From: an uncultured Lentisphaerota bacterium
Lineage (GTDB): Bacteria; Verrucomicrobiota; Lentisphaeria; Victivallales; UBA1829
Length of the DNA stretch: 64,000 nucleotides
Direction: 5' to 3'
Assembly: GCA_900320095.1 (NCBI GenBank)
Contig: ONQZ01000011.1
Location: forward strand, 1-64,000
In this document: in pieces, positions 8,100 to 16,868 of the stretch
Layout: each line of letters starts with the position of its first letter
Position numbering within the stretch: position 1 is the stretch's first letter
The notes under the pieces: generated by a model
What the model was told of the DNA's origin: nothing
Database searches by the model: none
What the model saw: only the letters and a program-made list of their open reading frames with translations
Made by a program: the position numbers and the translations under genes

Positions 8100-9320
8100 T
8101 CACTTCAGGATGGGGGACCAGTTGGACTGGCCGACCTTGCGGTTGCCGAAAACGAGCTTGCGCGTCTTGCCGAGCCGGGTGTCGATCACGTGGATTTCGC
8201 CGTTCACGGTCAGCGAGACGTGGCGGTTGTCGGGGGCCCAGGACGGGTCCTCGCCGGGGAACGTGTTGCTGCCCGCGACGCCGATATCCTCCATGACGCC
8301 GGACTTGCCGTCGGCGCTGAGCTTCGCCACGCGGAGCTCGTAGTTGCGGTTGATCCTGGCGCAGTAGGCGATTTTGTTGTCGGAGGACCAGGACGGCGCG
8401 ACGCGTTCGCTGCCGACGAGGCCGGATATCTCCGTGGCTTTGCCGCCCGCGAAGGGGTCGATCACGCAGAGCACGGGGCGCCCGTTCTTCGCGTCGGAGA
8501 CGAAGCAGAGCTTCTTGCCGTCCGGGCTCCAGCGCGGGCTTGCCTCGACGGCTTTGCCACTGGAAAGCTGAGTCAGCTGGCCGCCCTCGGTCGGACGCAC
8601 GAAGAGGTCGACCTTGTTGTTGCGCGATAGGATCATGGCGAGAGTCTTTCCGTCGGGCGAGAGCGAGCCGCCGGCGTTGATGCCGCCGTACTGGGTGAGC
8701 CTGCGGGAAAGCCCGGTCTCCATGTTGTACTGCACGAGGTTCGTGAAGCTGGGGCCGTAGAAGCTGAAAACAATGCTCTTTCCGTCGGGGGCCCACACGG
8801 GTTCGACGCAGAGCGTGTTGTGCTTCGTGAGCGGCTTGATGTTTTTTCCATCGAAGTCGCAGACGTAGATTTCGCGGTTTTTGTCGGAGGTGTAGGCGGA
8901 GAACACGATCTTCGAGCGGCAGATGCCCTGGATGCCGAAGAGCTTGTTCAGGACCGTGTCGACCGCGGTGTGCGCGGCGGCGTCCACTTCCTTGCTGTCC
9001 GTGATGCGGAACGAGTGCATGGCGACGCCCGCGCCGTTCGAGATCGTGACCGTGAAGTCCTGCAGGGAGCCTTTCGCCGAGACCTGATAGGCTGCCTTAC
9101 CGGATTTCAGCACTGTGAACCAGCCGCAATACTCGAAGTCGGATTGTATCTTCGCTGCCAGTGCCTGATCGGATAGGCCGCCCGTGAAAACGAGCGTCGG
9201 ATTGGCGTTCTTTGCGTCCGCCGTGACCACGATTCCGCCGGGCGCGGCGTTCTGCGCGAAGACGGGAAGGGCGGCTGCGAGAAGGACCGCCGCCGTCAGA
9301 AGGAGCTGTAACTTTTTCAT
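8100..9320 (-). CDS. tolB: Tol-Pal system periplasmic protein TolB
   Basis: 406 aa. A cleavable signal peptide (cleavage after Val-Phe-Ala) is followed by the TolB N-terminal alpha/beta domain (residues about 30-150). A six-bladed beta-propeller with WD40-like PD40 repeats follows. Repeats such as CVEPVWAPDGKSIVFSFYGP, GGSLSPDGKTLAMIL and ASPRWSPDGKKLCFVSD are easily counted. TolB couples Tol-Pal outer-membrane constriction at division. No tolQRA or pal lies in the window. It is translated 21 bases after the Sel1/Pro-Gly protein. That pairing recalls the ybgF/cpoB TPR protein next to tol genes elsewhere. Confidence 0.95.
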   Translation of the reverse strand: MKKLQLLLTAAVLLAAALPVFAQNAAPGGIVVTADAKNANPTLVFTGGLSDQALAAKIQSDFEYCGWFTVLKSGKAAYQVSAKGSLQDFTVTISNGAGVAMHSFRITDSKEVDAAAHTAVDTVLNKLFGIQGICRSKIVFSAYTSDKNREIYVCDFDGKNIKPLTKHNTLCVEPVWAPDGKSIVFSFYGPSFTNLVQYNMETGLSRRLTQYGGINAGGSLSPDGKTLAMILSRNNKVDLFVRPTEGGQLTQLSSGKAVEASPRWSPDGKKLCFVSDAKNGRPVLCVIDPFAGGKATEISGLVGSERVAPSWSSDNKIAYCARINRNYELRVAKLSADGKSGVMEDIGVAGSNTFPGEDPSWAPDNRHVSLTVNGEIHVIDTRLGKTRKLVFGNRKVGQSNWSPILK

Positions 9321-9341
9321 GGGAGCTTCACGTCTCCTGCG

Positions 9342-11576
9342 TTAGAGGGTATCTTCGTCCGCCGGTTCGTCCGCGGCTTTGTCCTGCGGCTTGTCGTCGG
9401 CCTTCTGTCCGGCCTGTCTGGCGTTCGGCCTGCCGGGGCCCTGCATCGCGCCGGGGGCGGACATGCCGCCCATGCCGGGAGTCATGCCGGGACCCTGCAT
9501 TCCGCCGGGAACAGGTCCGGGGATCGTGCCGGGAACGGTTCTGGGGCCGCCGGGCCCCGCGCCGGGGATCGTCCGGGGACCGGTGCCGGGGATGTTGGTC
9601 CTGGGGCCAGCGCCGGGGATCGTGCCGGGGATCGTGCCGGGGATCGTGCCGGGGATCGTGCCGGGGATGCCGGGGCCCATGCCGCCGGGGCCCATGCCGC
9701 CGGGGCCCATCATGCCGCCGCCTCTGCCGGGGATCATGCCGGGTCTCCATCCCTGACGCGGGACGGTCGGGCGGATGGTCGGGAATCTGGGCTGGTTGCG
9801 GTCGGACGCGGTTTCCTCCGCGGGCTTGGACGCTGTTTCCGTGGCGGTGCCGTCCTCGTTCTGGATATACCGCGGGATGTAGCTCAGCAGGCTTTCATAT
9901 TTTTTTGCGAAGTTGGCATTGGCGGAGAAGACGTCCGTGATGCCGTTCCTGGAAATTTCGGCGAGCTCGCGGACGGCGGGTTCATACCCGTTCGCCGCCG
10001 CCTCGTGAAGCAGGATCAGGGCGATCATTTCATCCTTTTCGACCTTGAAATTCGTATCGCCCTTCATGAAGATCCTGGAAAGCGCCATTGCGGCGAGGGG
10101 GCTGGTCTGGATGGAGCGGAACGCCGGGTCGAGGCTGGTGGGGTCGTATTCCTCGCCTTCGACCTTTTCGAGCTCCTCGAGGTAGGCGTTGAAATAGCTC
10201 GGATACTTGAGCTTGTAGTCGTGCTGGACGAGCATGTCGGTGTACTTCTGCGCGAGTTCGGGCACAGGTTCCGGCACACCGTAGCGCGCGCCGCCGCGGG
10301 TGTAGAGCTTGACCAGCAGGTCCATGGAGGTCACGTGGCCTTTTTCGGCTGCCTGGATCATGTAGTCGAGGGACTTCTTGAAGTCGCGGCTCTTGTTGTC
10401 CGCGCCGCCGGAACGGTAGCAGACGGAGAGCGTGTAGAGCCAGTCGGGATCCTCGGGGTGCGGATCGAGTTCGAGCGCCCAGATCATGCGGGCGTATTCG
10501 CGGCTGCCGGCCTCGCGGAAATAATCCTCGACGGCGAGGAAATAACCGGCGTTGGACGCCATGTGGAGGCGTTCGAAATAGTCGGTCTGCGCGCGCTTGT
10601 CGAACTGTTTCAGACGCACTCTGCCGTCCTTGAATTCCTTCGCCTTCAGGTAGATGTCCTCGGCGGACCAGCTCATCTGGACGTTGTCGCGGATCACCTT
10701 GCGGGCGTTGCGGAGGTCGTTTGCGAGGACGTTGAACTTGAAGAGATCGTAGGGATCGTTCTTCTTTTCGGCGAAGCGGAGCATGCGCTTTGCGGCGGTC
10801 TCGCGCGTCTCGGCGACGGTCGAGGCGAGCGCGAGGTCGTAGTAGCCGTAGCCTTTTTCCTCGTCAATGGGGATGAAGTTCTTCCCGAACGTGTAGATGT
10901 CGCCGAGGTCGATGGCGGCCTTCAGGTCGCCGTAGCGGACCGCGAGCTCGTAGATCTCGAGGGATTTCTGGACTTCCTTCGGGAAGATGTTGCCGGAAAA
11001 GGTATTGCTGGCGAGGAAGTAGGCGGCCACGGGGTCGCCGGCGCGCGCCTTGCGTTCCAGGAATTTCGAGAAATCGTTGACCTTGTCGGCCGTGCGGAGC
11101 ATGGCAATGATCTCGGGGATGCGCTTCTCGTTTCTCGTGAAGACGTCGAAGAACTCGAACATCGCGGCGTCCGGGTTTGCCTTGACCCCGATGGAGTCGA
11201 CGCCCTTCAGGAAAATGCGTGCGAGGGCGAGGCGCGCCTTTTCGTTGTGGACGGAGGCGAACAGGTAGTAGCGGAACGCCAGATCGAGGTTGGGCTGTAC
11301 GCCTTTGCCTTTTTCGTAGCATTCGCCGAGCATGTTGTGCACCTCGAAATACTGATCGACGGTGAATTCCCTGGACGGCGGAAGTTTTGCGAGTTCGAGC
11401 AGATACTCGAAAGCGGTCTTCTGTCCCGCCTGAAGGGAGCCCGCTCCGGAGAGACGGGAAACGGCAAACTGATAGCGAGCGGAGATGCTTCCCGCGTCGG
11501 GGGGGCGCTGCGCATAGAGTGCGGGCGCGAGCAGCGCGGCACAGCAGATGGCGGTCAAAGTCTTGGTCTTGTTCAT
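9342..11576 (-). CDS. Secreted Sel1-repeat protein with Pro/Gly-rich C-terminal tail
   Basis: 744 aa from the ATG at 11576; a GTG two codons earlier is less likely because GAGGTG then sits too close. A signal peptide ends at Ala-Leu-Tyr-Ala-Gln. Residues about 50-580 are helical Sel1/TPR-like repeats (for example FEVHNMLGECYEKGKGVQPNLDLAFRYY, split by longer insertions), a scaffold for protein binding. The last 150 residues are extremely rich in Gly, Pro and Met, with tandem Gly-Thr-Ile-Pro units, then an acidic Asp/Glu/Ala tail. It sits directly before tolB in an operon, so an envelope role near Tol-Pal is plausible. The family of the full-length protein is not recognised. Confidence 0.82.
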   Translation of the reverse strand: MNKTKTLTAICCAALLAPALYAQRPPDAGSISARYQFAVSRLSGAGSLQAGQKTAFEYLLELAKLPPSREFTVDQYFEVHNMLGECYEKGKGVQPNLDLAFRYYLFASVHNEKARLALARIFLKGVDSIGVKANPDAAMFEFFDVFTRNEKRIPEIIAMLRTADKVNDFSKFLERKARAGDPVAAYFLASNTFSGNIFPKEVQKSLEIYELAVRYGDLKAAIDLGDIYTFGKNFIPIDEEKGYGYYDLALASTVAETRETAAKRMLRFAEKKNDPYDLFKFNVLANDLRNARKVIRDNVQMSWSAEDIYLKAKEFKDGRVRLKQFDKRAQTDYFERLHMASNAGYFLAVEDYFREAGSREYARMIWALELDPHPEDPDWLYTLSVCYRSGGADNKSRDFKKSLDYMIQAAEKGHVTSMDLLVKLYTRGGARYGVPEPVPELAQKYTDMLVQHDYKLKYPSYFNAYLEELEKVEGEEYDPTSLDPAFRSIQTSPLAAMALSRIFMKGDTNFKVEKDEMIALILLHEAAANGYEPAVRELAEISRNGITDVFSANANFAKKYESLLSYIPRYIQNEDGTATETASKPAEETASDRNQPRFPTIRPTVPRQGWRPGMIPGRGGGMMGPGGMGPGGMGPGIPGTIPGTIPGTIPGTIPGAGPRTNIPGTGPRTIPGAGPGGPRTVPGTIPGPVPGGMQGPGMTPGMGGMSAPGAMQGPGRPNARQAGQKADDKPQDKAADEPADEDTL
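9613..9672. repeat. 12-bp tandem repeat (CCGGGGATCGTG) in the Sel1/Pro-Gly gene
   Basis: Four perfect adjacent copies start at 9613, 9625, 9637 and 9649, followed by a partial copy at 9661. On the coding strand each unit encodes Gly-Thr-Ile-Pro. Related imperfect units flank it. Such perfect in-frame repeats are prone to length change. Confidence 0.9.
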
Positions 11577-11593
11577 GGTCACACCTCGCGAAG

Positions 11594-12355
11594 TTAAGCG
11601 TTTACTTGGAGACCTTTGGATTTGAGGTAGGCTTTCAGCTCGCCGATGTCGATCATGTGGAAATGAAAGACGGAAGCGGCGAGGAGGATTGAGGCGCCCG
11701 CCTCGGCTGCCTCGTAGAAATGCTCCATCGTCCCGGCTCCGCCGGACGCCACGATGGCGGCCCGGCAGTTTTGGGCGAGGGTGCGGATGAGCGGGAGATC
11801 GTAGCCGGTGCGCGCGCCGTCTCCGGCCTTGCTGGTCGGGAGGATGACGTTCACGCCGGTGTCGTCGACGAACTTGGCGAATTCGAGCGCGTCGGTGCCC
11901 GTGGCGGTGCGTCCGCCGTTGATGTAGACCTCGTAGCCGGAGGGCATGGACTTGTTCGCGTCGACGTCGATGGCCGCGGTGATGCGGTTCGCGCCGAACT
12001 CTTTGACCAGGCTGGCGAGGAGCATGCGGTTCTTGTAGGCCGCGGAGCTGATGGAGATGCAGTCGGCGCCCGCGGAAAGCACGGCTTCCGCGCTCTTCTC
12101 GTCGCTGATGCCGCCGCCCACGGTGAACGGGACGGTCGCGGCCGCGGCGACGGACTTGACGACGTCGAGGAGCGTGCCGCGGTTTTCGACCGTGGCGTTG
12201 ATGTCGAGCAGGGCGAGCTGGTCGGCTCCGGCGGCGCAGTAGGCTTCCGCGCAGGCCACGGGGTCGCCGGCGTCGGCGATATCGATGAAATGGACGCCCT
12301 TCACGACGCGTCCGTTCTGCATGTCAAGGCAGGGCATGATCTGAACTTTGTTCAT
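11594..12355 (-). CDS. hisF: Imidazole glycerol phosphate synthase subunit HisF
   Basis: 253-aa TIM-barrel cyclase. It uses ammonia from HisH to convert PRFAR into imidazole-glycerol phosphate and AICAR in histidine synthesis. The first catalytic Asp is in IMPCLDMQNGRVVKG and the second in ITAAIDVDA. Phosphate-binding Gly loops appear as VGGGI and ASGGAG. Length and ends are standard. No other his gene is nearby. It is the first gene after a clear promoter and is followed 17 bases later by the Sel1/Pro-Gly gene and tolB, an unusual operon partner. Confidence 0.95.
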   Translation of the reverse strand: MNKVQIMPCLDMQNGRVVKGVHFIDIADAGDPVACAEAYCAAGADQLALLDINATVENRGTLLDVVKSVAAAATVPFTVGGGISDEKSAEAVLSAGADCISISSAAYKNRMLLASLVKEFGANRITAAIDVDANKSMPSGYEVYINGGRTATGTDALEFAKFVDDTGVNVILPTSKAGDGARTGYDLPLIRTLAQNCRAAIVASGGAGTMEHFYEAAEAGASILLAASVFHFHMIDIGELKAYLKSKGLQVNA

Positions 12356-12400
12356 AGGAACTCCTGAAGAAAAGTTGAGGTTTATTTGATTTTCTACTAT

Positions 12401-12429
12401 ATAATAAAACCGGAATGAGGTTATTTCAA
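12401..12429 (-). promoter_or_regulatory. Promoter of the hisF-tolB-folC operon
   Basis: Minus strand TTGAAA (12424-12429), 17 bases, TATTAT (12401-12406), about 45 bases before the hisF start. Confidence 0.72.
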
Positions 12430-12580
12430 GCGAAAAAAGGCGAAAATGGCGTTTTTTTTCGAAAAAAAACGGGGTCGTTTCAGGAAATAAAGTGTTTTAC
12501 GGGCGCCTCCATCAATTGGATTCCTGTTTGTCTGTCTGCTGAAAATCCATCCGTCCCATTTGATCGAGGTGCCCTTTTGG

Positions 12581-12621
12581 AAAAATACCCGCGAAAACGG
12601 GAGAAAGCATTTTCGCGGGTA
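12581..12621 (-). terminator. Rho-independent terminator after ftsI
   Basis: A perfect 12-bp stem (12586-12597 with 12610-12621) with a 12-base loop is followed on the minus strand by TTTTT. It closes the mraZ-rsmH-ftsL-ftsI unit, so murE and later cluster genes are not co-transcribed here. Confidence 0.9.
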
Positions 12622-12654
12622 CAAGGAGAAAGTCTGTGTTGAATTTTGAGGTTG

Positions 12655-14581
12655 TCAGCGCCGTATCGTGGAGGATTTCGAGGTGGATGCCGGACGGCTT
12701 GCGACGGTCGTCCCGGATTTCTTCGCGGTCTGTTTCGCCTGCTGTTCCTTCAGTTGACGGTCGCGCGCTTCGCGTCTCGCCTGAACAAGCGCGTCCTCGC
12801 GGACCTTGCGTTCGTGCAGCGCCTTCTGGGCGGCGGAACGCTCCGCGAGCCATTCCTCGCGTGACATCTGGGGCTGGACGTACATGTATTTGAGGGTACG
12901 TTCGGCGATGGCTTTGAAGGTGGGGCCGGAGGCGGAACCGCCGTAGCGGCTGCCGACCGTGGGATCGTCGCAGGTGACGAGCAGGACGAACTTCGGATCC
13001 TCGGCGGGGACGAACCCGACGAACGAGGCGTAGTAGCGGTTGGAGTAGGCGCCGTTGATGACCTTCTGCGCGGTCCCGGTCTTGCCCGCCACGTGGAAGC
13101 CCTCGATGGCGGCGTCCGTGCAGGTGCCGCCCGCCTCGGTCACGCCGATCATCATGTCGGTGATCATCTTTTTCGTGGTCGGATTCGCGAAGATGCTCTT
13201 CTGCTCCCGGATCACGGGCATGACGCGCACGTCGTCGCCGCGTTCGATGCGGTCGACGATGCGGAGGTCGACCTTGTAGCCGCCGTTCGCGATCATGCAG
13301 TAGGCGCGTGCGAGCTGGAGCGGGGAGACCGCGATGCCCTGGCCGATGCAGAAACGCGAGACGGAGAGGGAGTCCCATTTTTCGAGGGGACGGAAGATGC
13401 CGGATGTCTCGGGCTTGAGCTGGATCCCGGTCCGCTGTCCGAATCCGAACGAGCGGAGCGCGTTGTCGAGGTTTTTCGCGCCCATCATGACCGAGATCTT
13501 CGCCGTGCCGATGTTGCTGGACTGCTTGATGACCTCGGTCACGGGGACCTTGCCGACGTTGTGCGTGTCGTGCAGAAGACGGCCCGCGTATTTCCAGACG
13601 CCCTGTTCGCAGTCGACGATGGAGTTCGGGGTCACGAAGCCCTTGTCGAGCGCGTAGGAGACCACGAACGGCTTCATGATGGAGCCGGGCTCGATCGCGA
13701 GCTCGGACAGGCGGTTTGCGGAGGTTTCCGGGGTCATGGTGGCGCGGTCGTTCGGGTTGAACGTGGGACGCTGCGCGGCGGCGAGGACGTCGCCGGTCTT
13801 CGGGTCGACGAGGATCGCCCACGCCGCGTGCGGCTTCACGCGTTCGCACATGAGGTCGAGCTCCTCCTCCACGATCGCCTGGAGCGGTTCGCGGATGGTG
13901 AGATAGATGTCGTAGCCGTCGAGCGTGGGCTCGCTCATGCTGTTCGTGAAGGTCACGGGACGTCCGTTCCGGGCGCGTTCGTAGACCATGGAGCCGGAGG
14001 TGGCGGTCATGGCGTCGTTGAGGGAGCGTTCGATGCCCTGGACGGGGATGAACTTGTCGGCGGAGAAGTTCGTGAGGCCGAGGATGTTCGCCAGCATCGT
14101 GTTTTTCGGGTAGTTCCTGCGGTAGGAACGGGTGAAGGAGACGCCGTGGAAGGAGAGTTCCCTGACTTTCTCCTTGAGCTCCTTTGCCGTTCGAGATGAA
14201 GGAGCGTTTGCTGAGGCGGCGGAAGACCTCGTCGGAATTGACATTCTCGCAGTGCTTTTCGAAGAAATCCGCGATCATGCGGCATTCCGTCTCGGTCTTG
14301 TCGTTGTCCTTCTTGTTCAGGATGTAGATGTTCGCCGGGTCGCCGACGATGTCCATCGTGGGGACGTTCCCGACGAGGAGCGAGCCGCCGAAGTCGAAGA
14401 TCTCGCCGCGCGTGCCATGCGTCTCGATCCGGGTCGTGTAGGTGTTCTGGGCTTTGCCGAAGAGTTCGTCGTGGCGCGAGATCTGAACGGAATAGAGTAC
14501 GCGTGCGACGTAGCCGAACCCGCAGATGAGCAGGATGTACACGAGAGCCATGCGGATGGCCATGGAGCGGAACAGTGTCAT
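12655..14581 (-). CDS. ftsI: Penicillin-binding transpeptidase FtsI (PBP3-like), frameshifted near 14180
   Basis: Class B PBP that cross-links septal peptidoglycan. The first 132 codons (from 14581) carry a cytoplasmic start, one transmembrane helix (residues 9-27) and the beginning of the dimerisation domain. The rest, with all transpeptidase motifs, is in another frame: Ser-x-x-Lys in EPGSIMKPF, Ser-Ser-Asn in KQSSNIGTAK, and Lys-Thr-Gly in HVAGKTGTAQ. Removing one base of AAAGGAG at about 14178-14184 restores a 641-aa protein of normal length. Both sides are well preserved, so a recent mutation or a sequencing/assembly error is likely. Past the junction the first frame stays open to 12512, but that reading is nonsense. 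A basic, Lys/Arg/Gln-rich tail ends the protein. It lies 39 bases after ftsL. Confidence 0.88.
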
Positions 14582-14620
14582 GTCGGTCGTCCTTTCTGTG
14601 TGCGGGATTTCGGTTTCAGG

Positions 14621-15061
14621 TTATTGGATTTCTCCGGAGGTCCGGTCCGCGCCGGCGGAGGTGTCCGCGACGCGCGTGTCGCCGCTGTGCTGGGAGGGAG
14701 CGGAGACCTGGCCTTCGAAACGTTTCATGTAGCGCACCTGGCTCGGGTTGACGGAGCGGAGTGCGAGGTTGTACTGCTTGATCTTGGAGTTGATGTTTTC
14801 CCAGGAGCGGAGCGTTTCGCGCTGGGCGATAAGCGTCTGGATCTCGGTGCGCTTCTCCTGGATCTCCCTGGTGATGCGGTTTTTCTCGCGTGCGAGCTGT
14901 TCGGTCTTGTCGTTCAGGTGCACGCGGGCCCAGAATGCCGCCGCGATGATGACCATCATCAGCGCCATCTTGAAGATGAGCCCCGCGACCCACGGAGTTT
15001 GCGTGCGCCCGGGTTCGGCCCCGGGTTCCGGCGAATTTGTTTTTTTGGTGAATTGGTTCAT
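14621..15061 (-). CDS. ftsL: FtsL-like division protein
   Basis: 146-aa bitopic membrane protein. A short cytoplasmic Pro/Glu-rich N-terminus is followed by one transmembrane helix (about residues 28-48) and a periplasmic coiled coil of about 55 residues (KTEQLAREKNRITREIQEKR and onward). A low-complexity tail ends it. Sequence similarity to FtsL is always weak; the call rests on this architecture and on the position between rsmH and ftsI, where FtsL is expected. Its role would be to form the FtsQLB complex that activates FtsWI. Confidence 0.8.
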   Translation of the reverse strand: MNQFTKKTNSPEPGAEPGRTQTPWVAGLIFKMALMMVIIAAAFWARVHLNDKTEQLAREKNRITREIQEKRTEIQTLIAQRETLRSWENINSKIKQYNLALRSVNPSQVRYMKRFEGQVSAPSQHSGDTRVADTSAGADRTSGEIQ

Positions 15062-15079
15062 GTTTGTCCCGCTCTCGTG

Positions 15080-16072
15080 TTATGGGTAAAGTTTTTCAGC
15101 AGCGCGCAGTTTGGCACAGGCGGCCCTCGGGTTGGCGGCGAGCTCGCGTTCGTCGGCCTCGACGGGCTTCTTGGTCAGGGGTTTCAGGACGGCCCGCCAG
15201 GAGCAGATGCAGACCGGGGTGCCGGGCGGACATTTGCAGTTCATCGCCATGTCCCGGATGAAGTTCTTGACGATGCGGTCTTCCAGCGAATGGAAGCTGA
15301 TGACCGCCATGCGTCCGCCGGGAGACAGAAGATCGACAGCCGCCTGAAGGCCGTCGCGGAGTTCGTCGAGTTCCCCGTTGACGGCGATTCTGAGGGCCTG
15401 AAACGCGAGAGTGGGAGCGGGCGGGCCTTTGCGTCCGCCCTTGTGGTGGAACCGGCCGAGAACGTCGTCGCAGACGCCCGCCAGGTCCCCGCAGGTGAGG
15501 AATGGTTTGGTTTGACGGAGTTCGACGATGCGGCGGGCGAGGCGGCGCGCCTCCCGGATTTCGCCGTAGTCGCGGAATATGGTAGTGAGATCCTCTTCTG
15601 ATTGCGTGTTGACGATGTCCGCGGCGGTGCGTCCGCGGGAACGGTCCATCCGCATATCCAGCGGGGCTTCGGCGAACCGGAACGAGAAGCCGCGTTCCGC
15701 GTCGTCGATCTGCCTGGAGGATACGCCGATGTCAAGGAGTATGGTATCGACCTTGTCCCAGCCGAGCGCCGCTGCGCGATCCGCCATGCGGGAGTAGTCG
15801 GAGTGCATGAGGTGTACGCGGTCGCCGGCGAAGGCGAGGCGTTCGCGCGCCGCCGCCAGGGCGTCTTCGTCGCGGTCGAGTCCGAGCAGTTCCGCCTCGG
15901 GCTTGCATTTCAGGAGCAGCGAGCTGTGACCGCCGTAGCCCACGGTGCCGTCGATGATGCGGCGGACGGTGCGGGATTCGGGCGCGAGGAACGAGCAGAC
16001 GGCCTCCGGGAGCACGGGGATGTGCATCGGGGCTTCGAGCTGTTTTTCCTGTATGTTCATGGTCTGCGTCAT
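15080..16072 (-). CDS. rsmH: 16S rRNA (cytosine1402-N4)-methyltransferase RsmH (MraW)
   Basis: 330 aa. It methylates N4 of C1402 in 16S rRNA, the same base that RsmI (also in this window) modifies on the ribose. Motifs seen are MHIPVLPEAVCSFLAP at the start of the domain, DGTVGYGGHSSLLL for SAM, LDIGVSSRQIDDAERGFSF, and VISFHSLEDRIVKNF near the C-terminus. About 15 residues precede the usual start, and the internal Met16 (MHIPVLPEAV) is an alternative. It lies 12 bases after mraZ, the normal order. Confidence 0.95.
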   Translation of the reverse strand: MTQTMNIQEKQLEAPMHIPVLPEAVCSFLAPESRTVRRIIDGTVGYGGHSSLLLKCKPEAELLGLDRDEDALAAARERLAFAGDRVHLMHSDYSRMADRAAALGWDKVDTILLDIGVSSRQIDDAERGFSFRFAEAPLDMRMDRSRGRTAADIVNTQSEEDLTTIFRDYGEIREARRLARRIVELRQTKPFLTCGDLAGVCDDVLGRFHHKGGRKGPPAPTLAFQALRIAVNGELDELRDGLQAAVDLLSPGGRMAVISFHSLEDRIVKNFIRDMAMNCKCPPGTPVCICSWRAVLKPLTKKPVEADERELAANPRAACAKLRAAEKLYP

Positions 16073-16084
16073 GCCGCGTTCTCC

Positions 16085-16546
16085 TTAATCCAGCACGTCC
16101 AGGAAGCTGTCGCCGGTCTCGTTGAATGCCTCGAACTCGGCTTTCCAGCGGGTGCCGTCCATGATCTGGCCGAAGTTGCCGGAAGCGATGAAGGCGACGG
16201 ACTCCTTTAGCTGGGCGAAATCCATCAGGATCGGCGGGATCTGGATGCGGCCCTGTTTGTCGCACTGGAGATGGAACGTGCGAGCGCCCAGCTGGCGGAG
16301 TTTTTTGAGGTCGGCGGGATTCGACGGGGAAAGCGAATTGAGTTTCGCCCCGATGCGCTCGTTGTACACTTCCTCCGTGTACAGCTGAAGCGTCTGGTCG
16401 CGGCCGGGGATGAGCACGAAACAGCCGCTCGGAGACTGCTTGCGCCAGTCCGAGGGCACTGCAACGCGGTGCTGGCTGTCGAGCTTGTACTCGCAGCTGC
16501 CGCTCAGAATGCAGAAGTTTGAGGTTGTTTTCGTGTCGTTTGCCAT
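16085..16546 (-). CDS. mraZ: MraZ transcriptional regulator of the division/cell wall cluster
   Basis: 153 aa with two SpoVT-AbrB-like MraZ domains. Each shows the signature Asp-x-x-x-Arg: KLDSQHRVAVPSDWR in the first half and CDKQGRIQIPPIL in the second. MraZ forms a ring of eight or more subunits and represses its own promoter by binding short repeats spaced by one helical turn. Six such repeats are present just upstream (16565-16620), overlapping the promoter. A good Shine-Dalgarno sequence is not visible. Confidence 0.95.
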   Translation of the reverse strand: MANDTKTTSNFCILSGSCEYKLDSQHRVAVPSDWRKQSPSGCFVLIPGRDQTLQLYTEEVYNERIGAKLNSLSPSNPADLKKLRQLGARTFHLQCDKQGRIQIPPILMDFAQLKESVAFIASGNFGQIMDGTRWKAEFEAFNETGDSFLDVLD

Positions 16547-16564
16547 GGCCGTTTTCGAGATGTT

Positions 16565-16620
16565 CCCTGGTTCCCCCTATCGGGTCCCTATTTTCACCTT
16601 TCTTCCCCTAATTTACCCTA
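16565..16620 (-). promoter_or_regulatory. MraZ operator array: six TAGGG-type boxes with about 10-bp period
   Basis: Read on the minus strand, boxes TAGGG, TAGGG, AAGGT, TAGGG, TAGGG and CAGGG begin every 10, 10, 10, 11 and 10 bases. Their plus-strand positions are 16616, 16606, 16596, 16586, 16575 and 16565. The array covers the -10 box and the leader of mraZ. Known MraZ boxes in E. coli are TGGGN direct repeats separated by 5 bases, so layout and core match; the exact site preference here is inferred. Confidence 0.8.
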
Positions 16621-16637
16621 CATCCGCCTTTTTTCAA
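16610..16637 (-). promoter_or_regulatory. Promoter of mraZ-rsmH-ftsL-ftsI
   Basis: Minus strand TTGAAA (16632-16637), 16 bases, TAAATT (16610-16615). The -10 box falls between the two most upstream MraZ boxes. Confidence 0.7.
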
Positions 16638-16836
16638 GCCGAAAACAAACTTTTTTTCGATTTTTTTTCGATTTTTTTTGTTTTTTTCCTTTTTTCGCCC
16701 CCTTTTTGCCCCTTTTGGCGGATAAAACGCGAAAAACAGAGCCTTTTCACGGATGCCGTTTCGCGGGAGAAAAACGCGAAAAATAATGCGTGTAAGGCAC
16801 GAAGCGACTTCGTGAGGTGAAATGAGGTGAAAAAGA

Positions 16837-16863
16837 TAGGACTTACAGGTCCTATGGGACTTA
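16837..16863. repeat. Three degenerate 9-bp units
   Basis: TAGGACTTA, CAGGTCCTA and TGGGACTTA follow each other without gaps. The first two also form a perfect 7-bp inverted repeat (ATAGGAC at 16836-16842, GTCCTAT at 16849-16855). Confidence 0.6.
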
Positions 16864-16868
16864 TTGTG

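Noticed and set aside
9480-9740. Regular GC-rich repeats that might suggest a CRISPR array
   Set aside because: There are no unique spacers; the repeats are in frame and encode Pro-Gly-rich protein sequence.
12512-14180. Continuation of the upstream ftsI frame beyond the frameshift
   Set aside because: The translation becomes Arg/His/Pro-rich nonsense, while the other frame carries all transpeptidase motifs.
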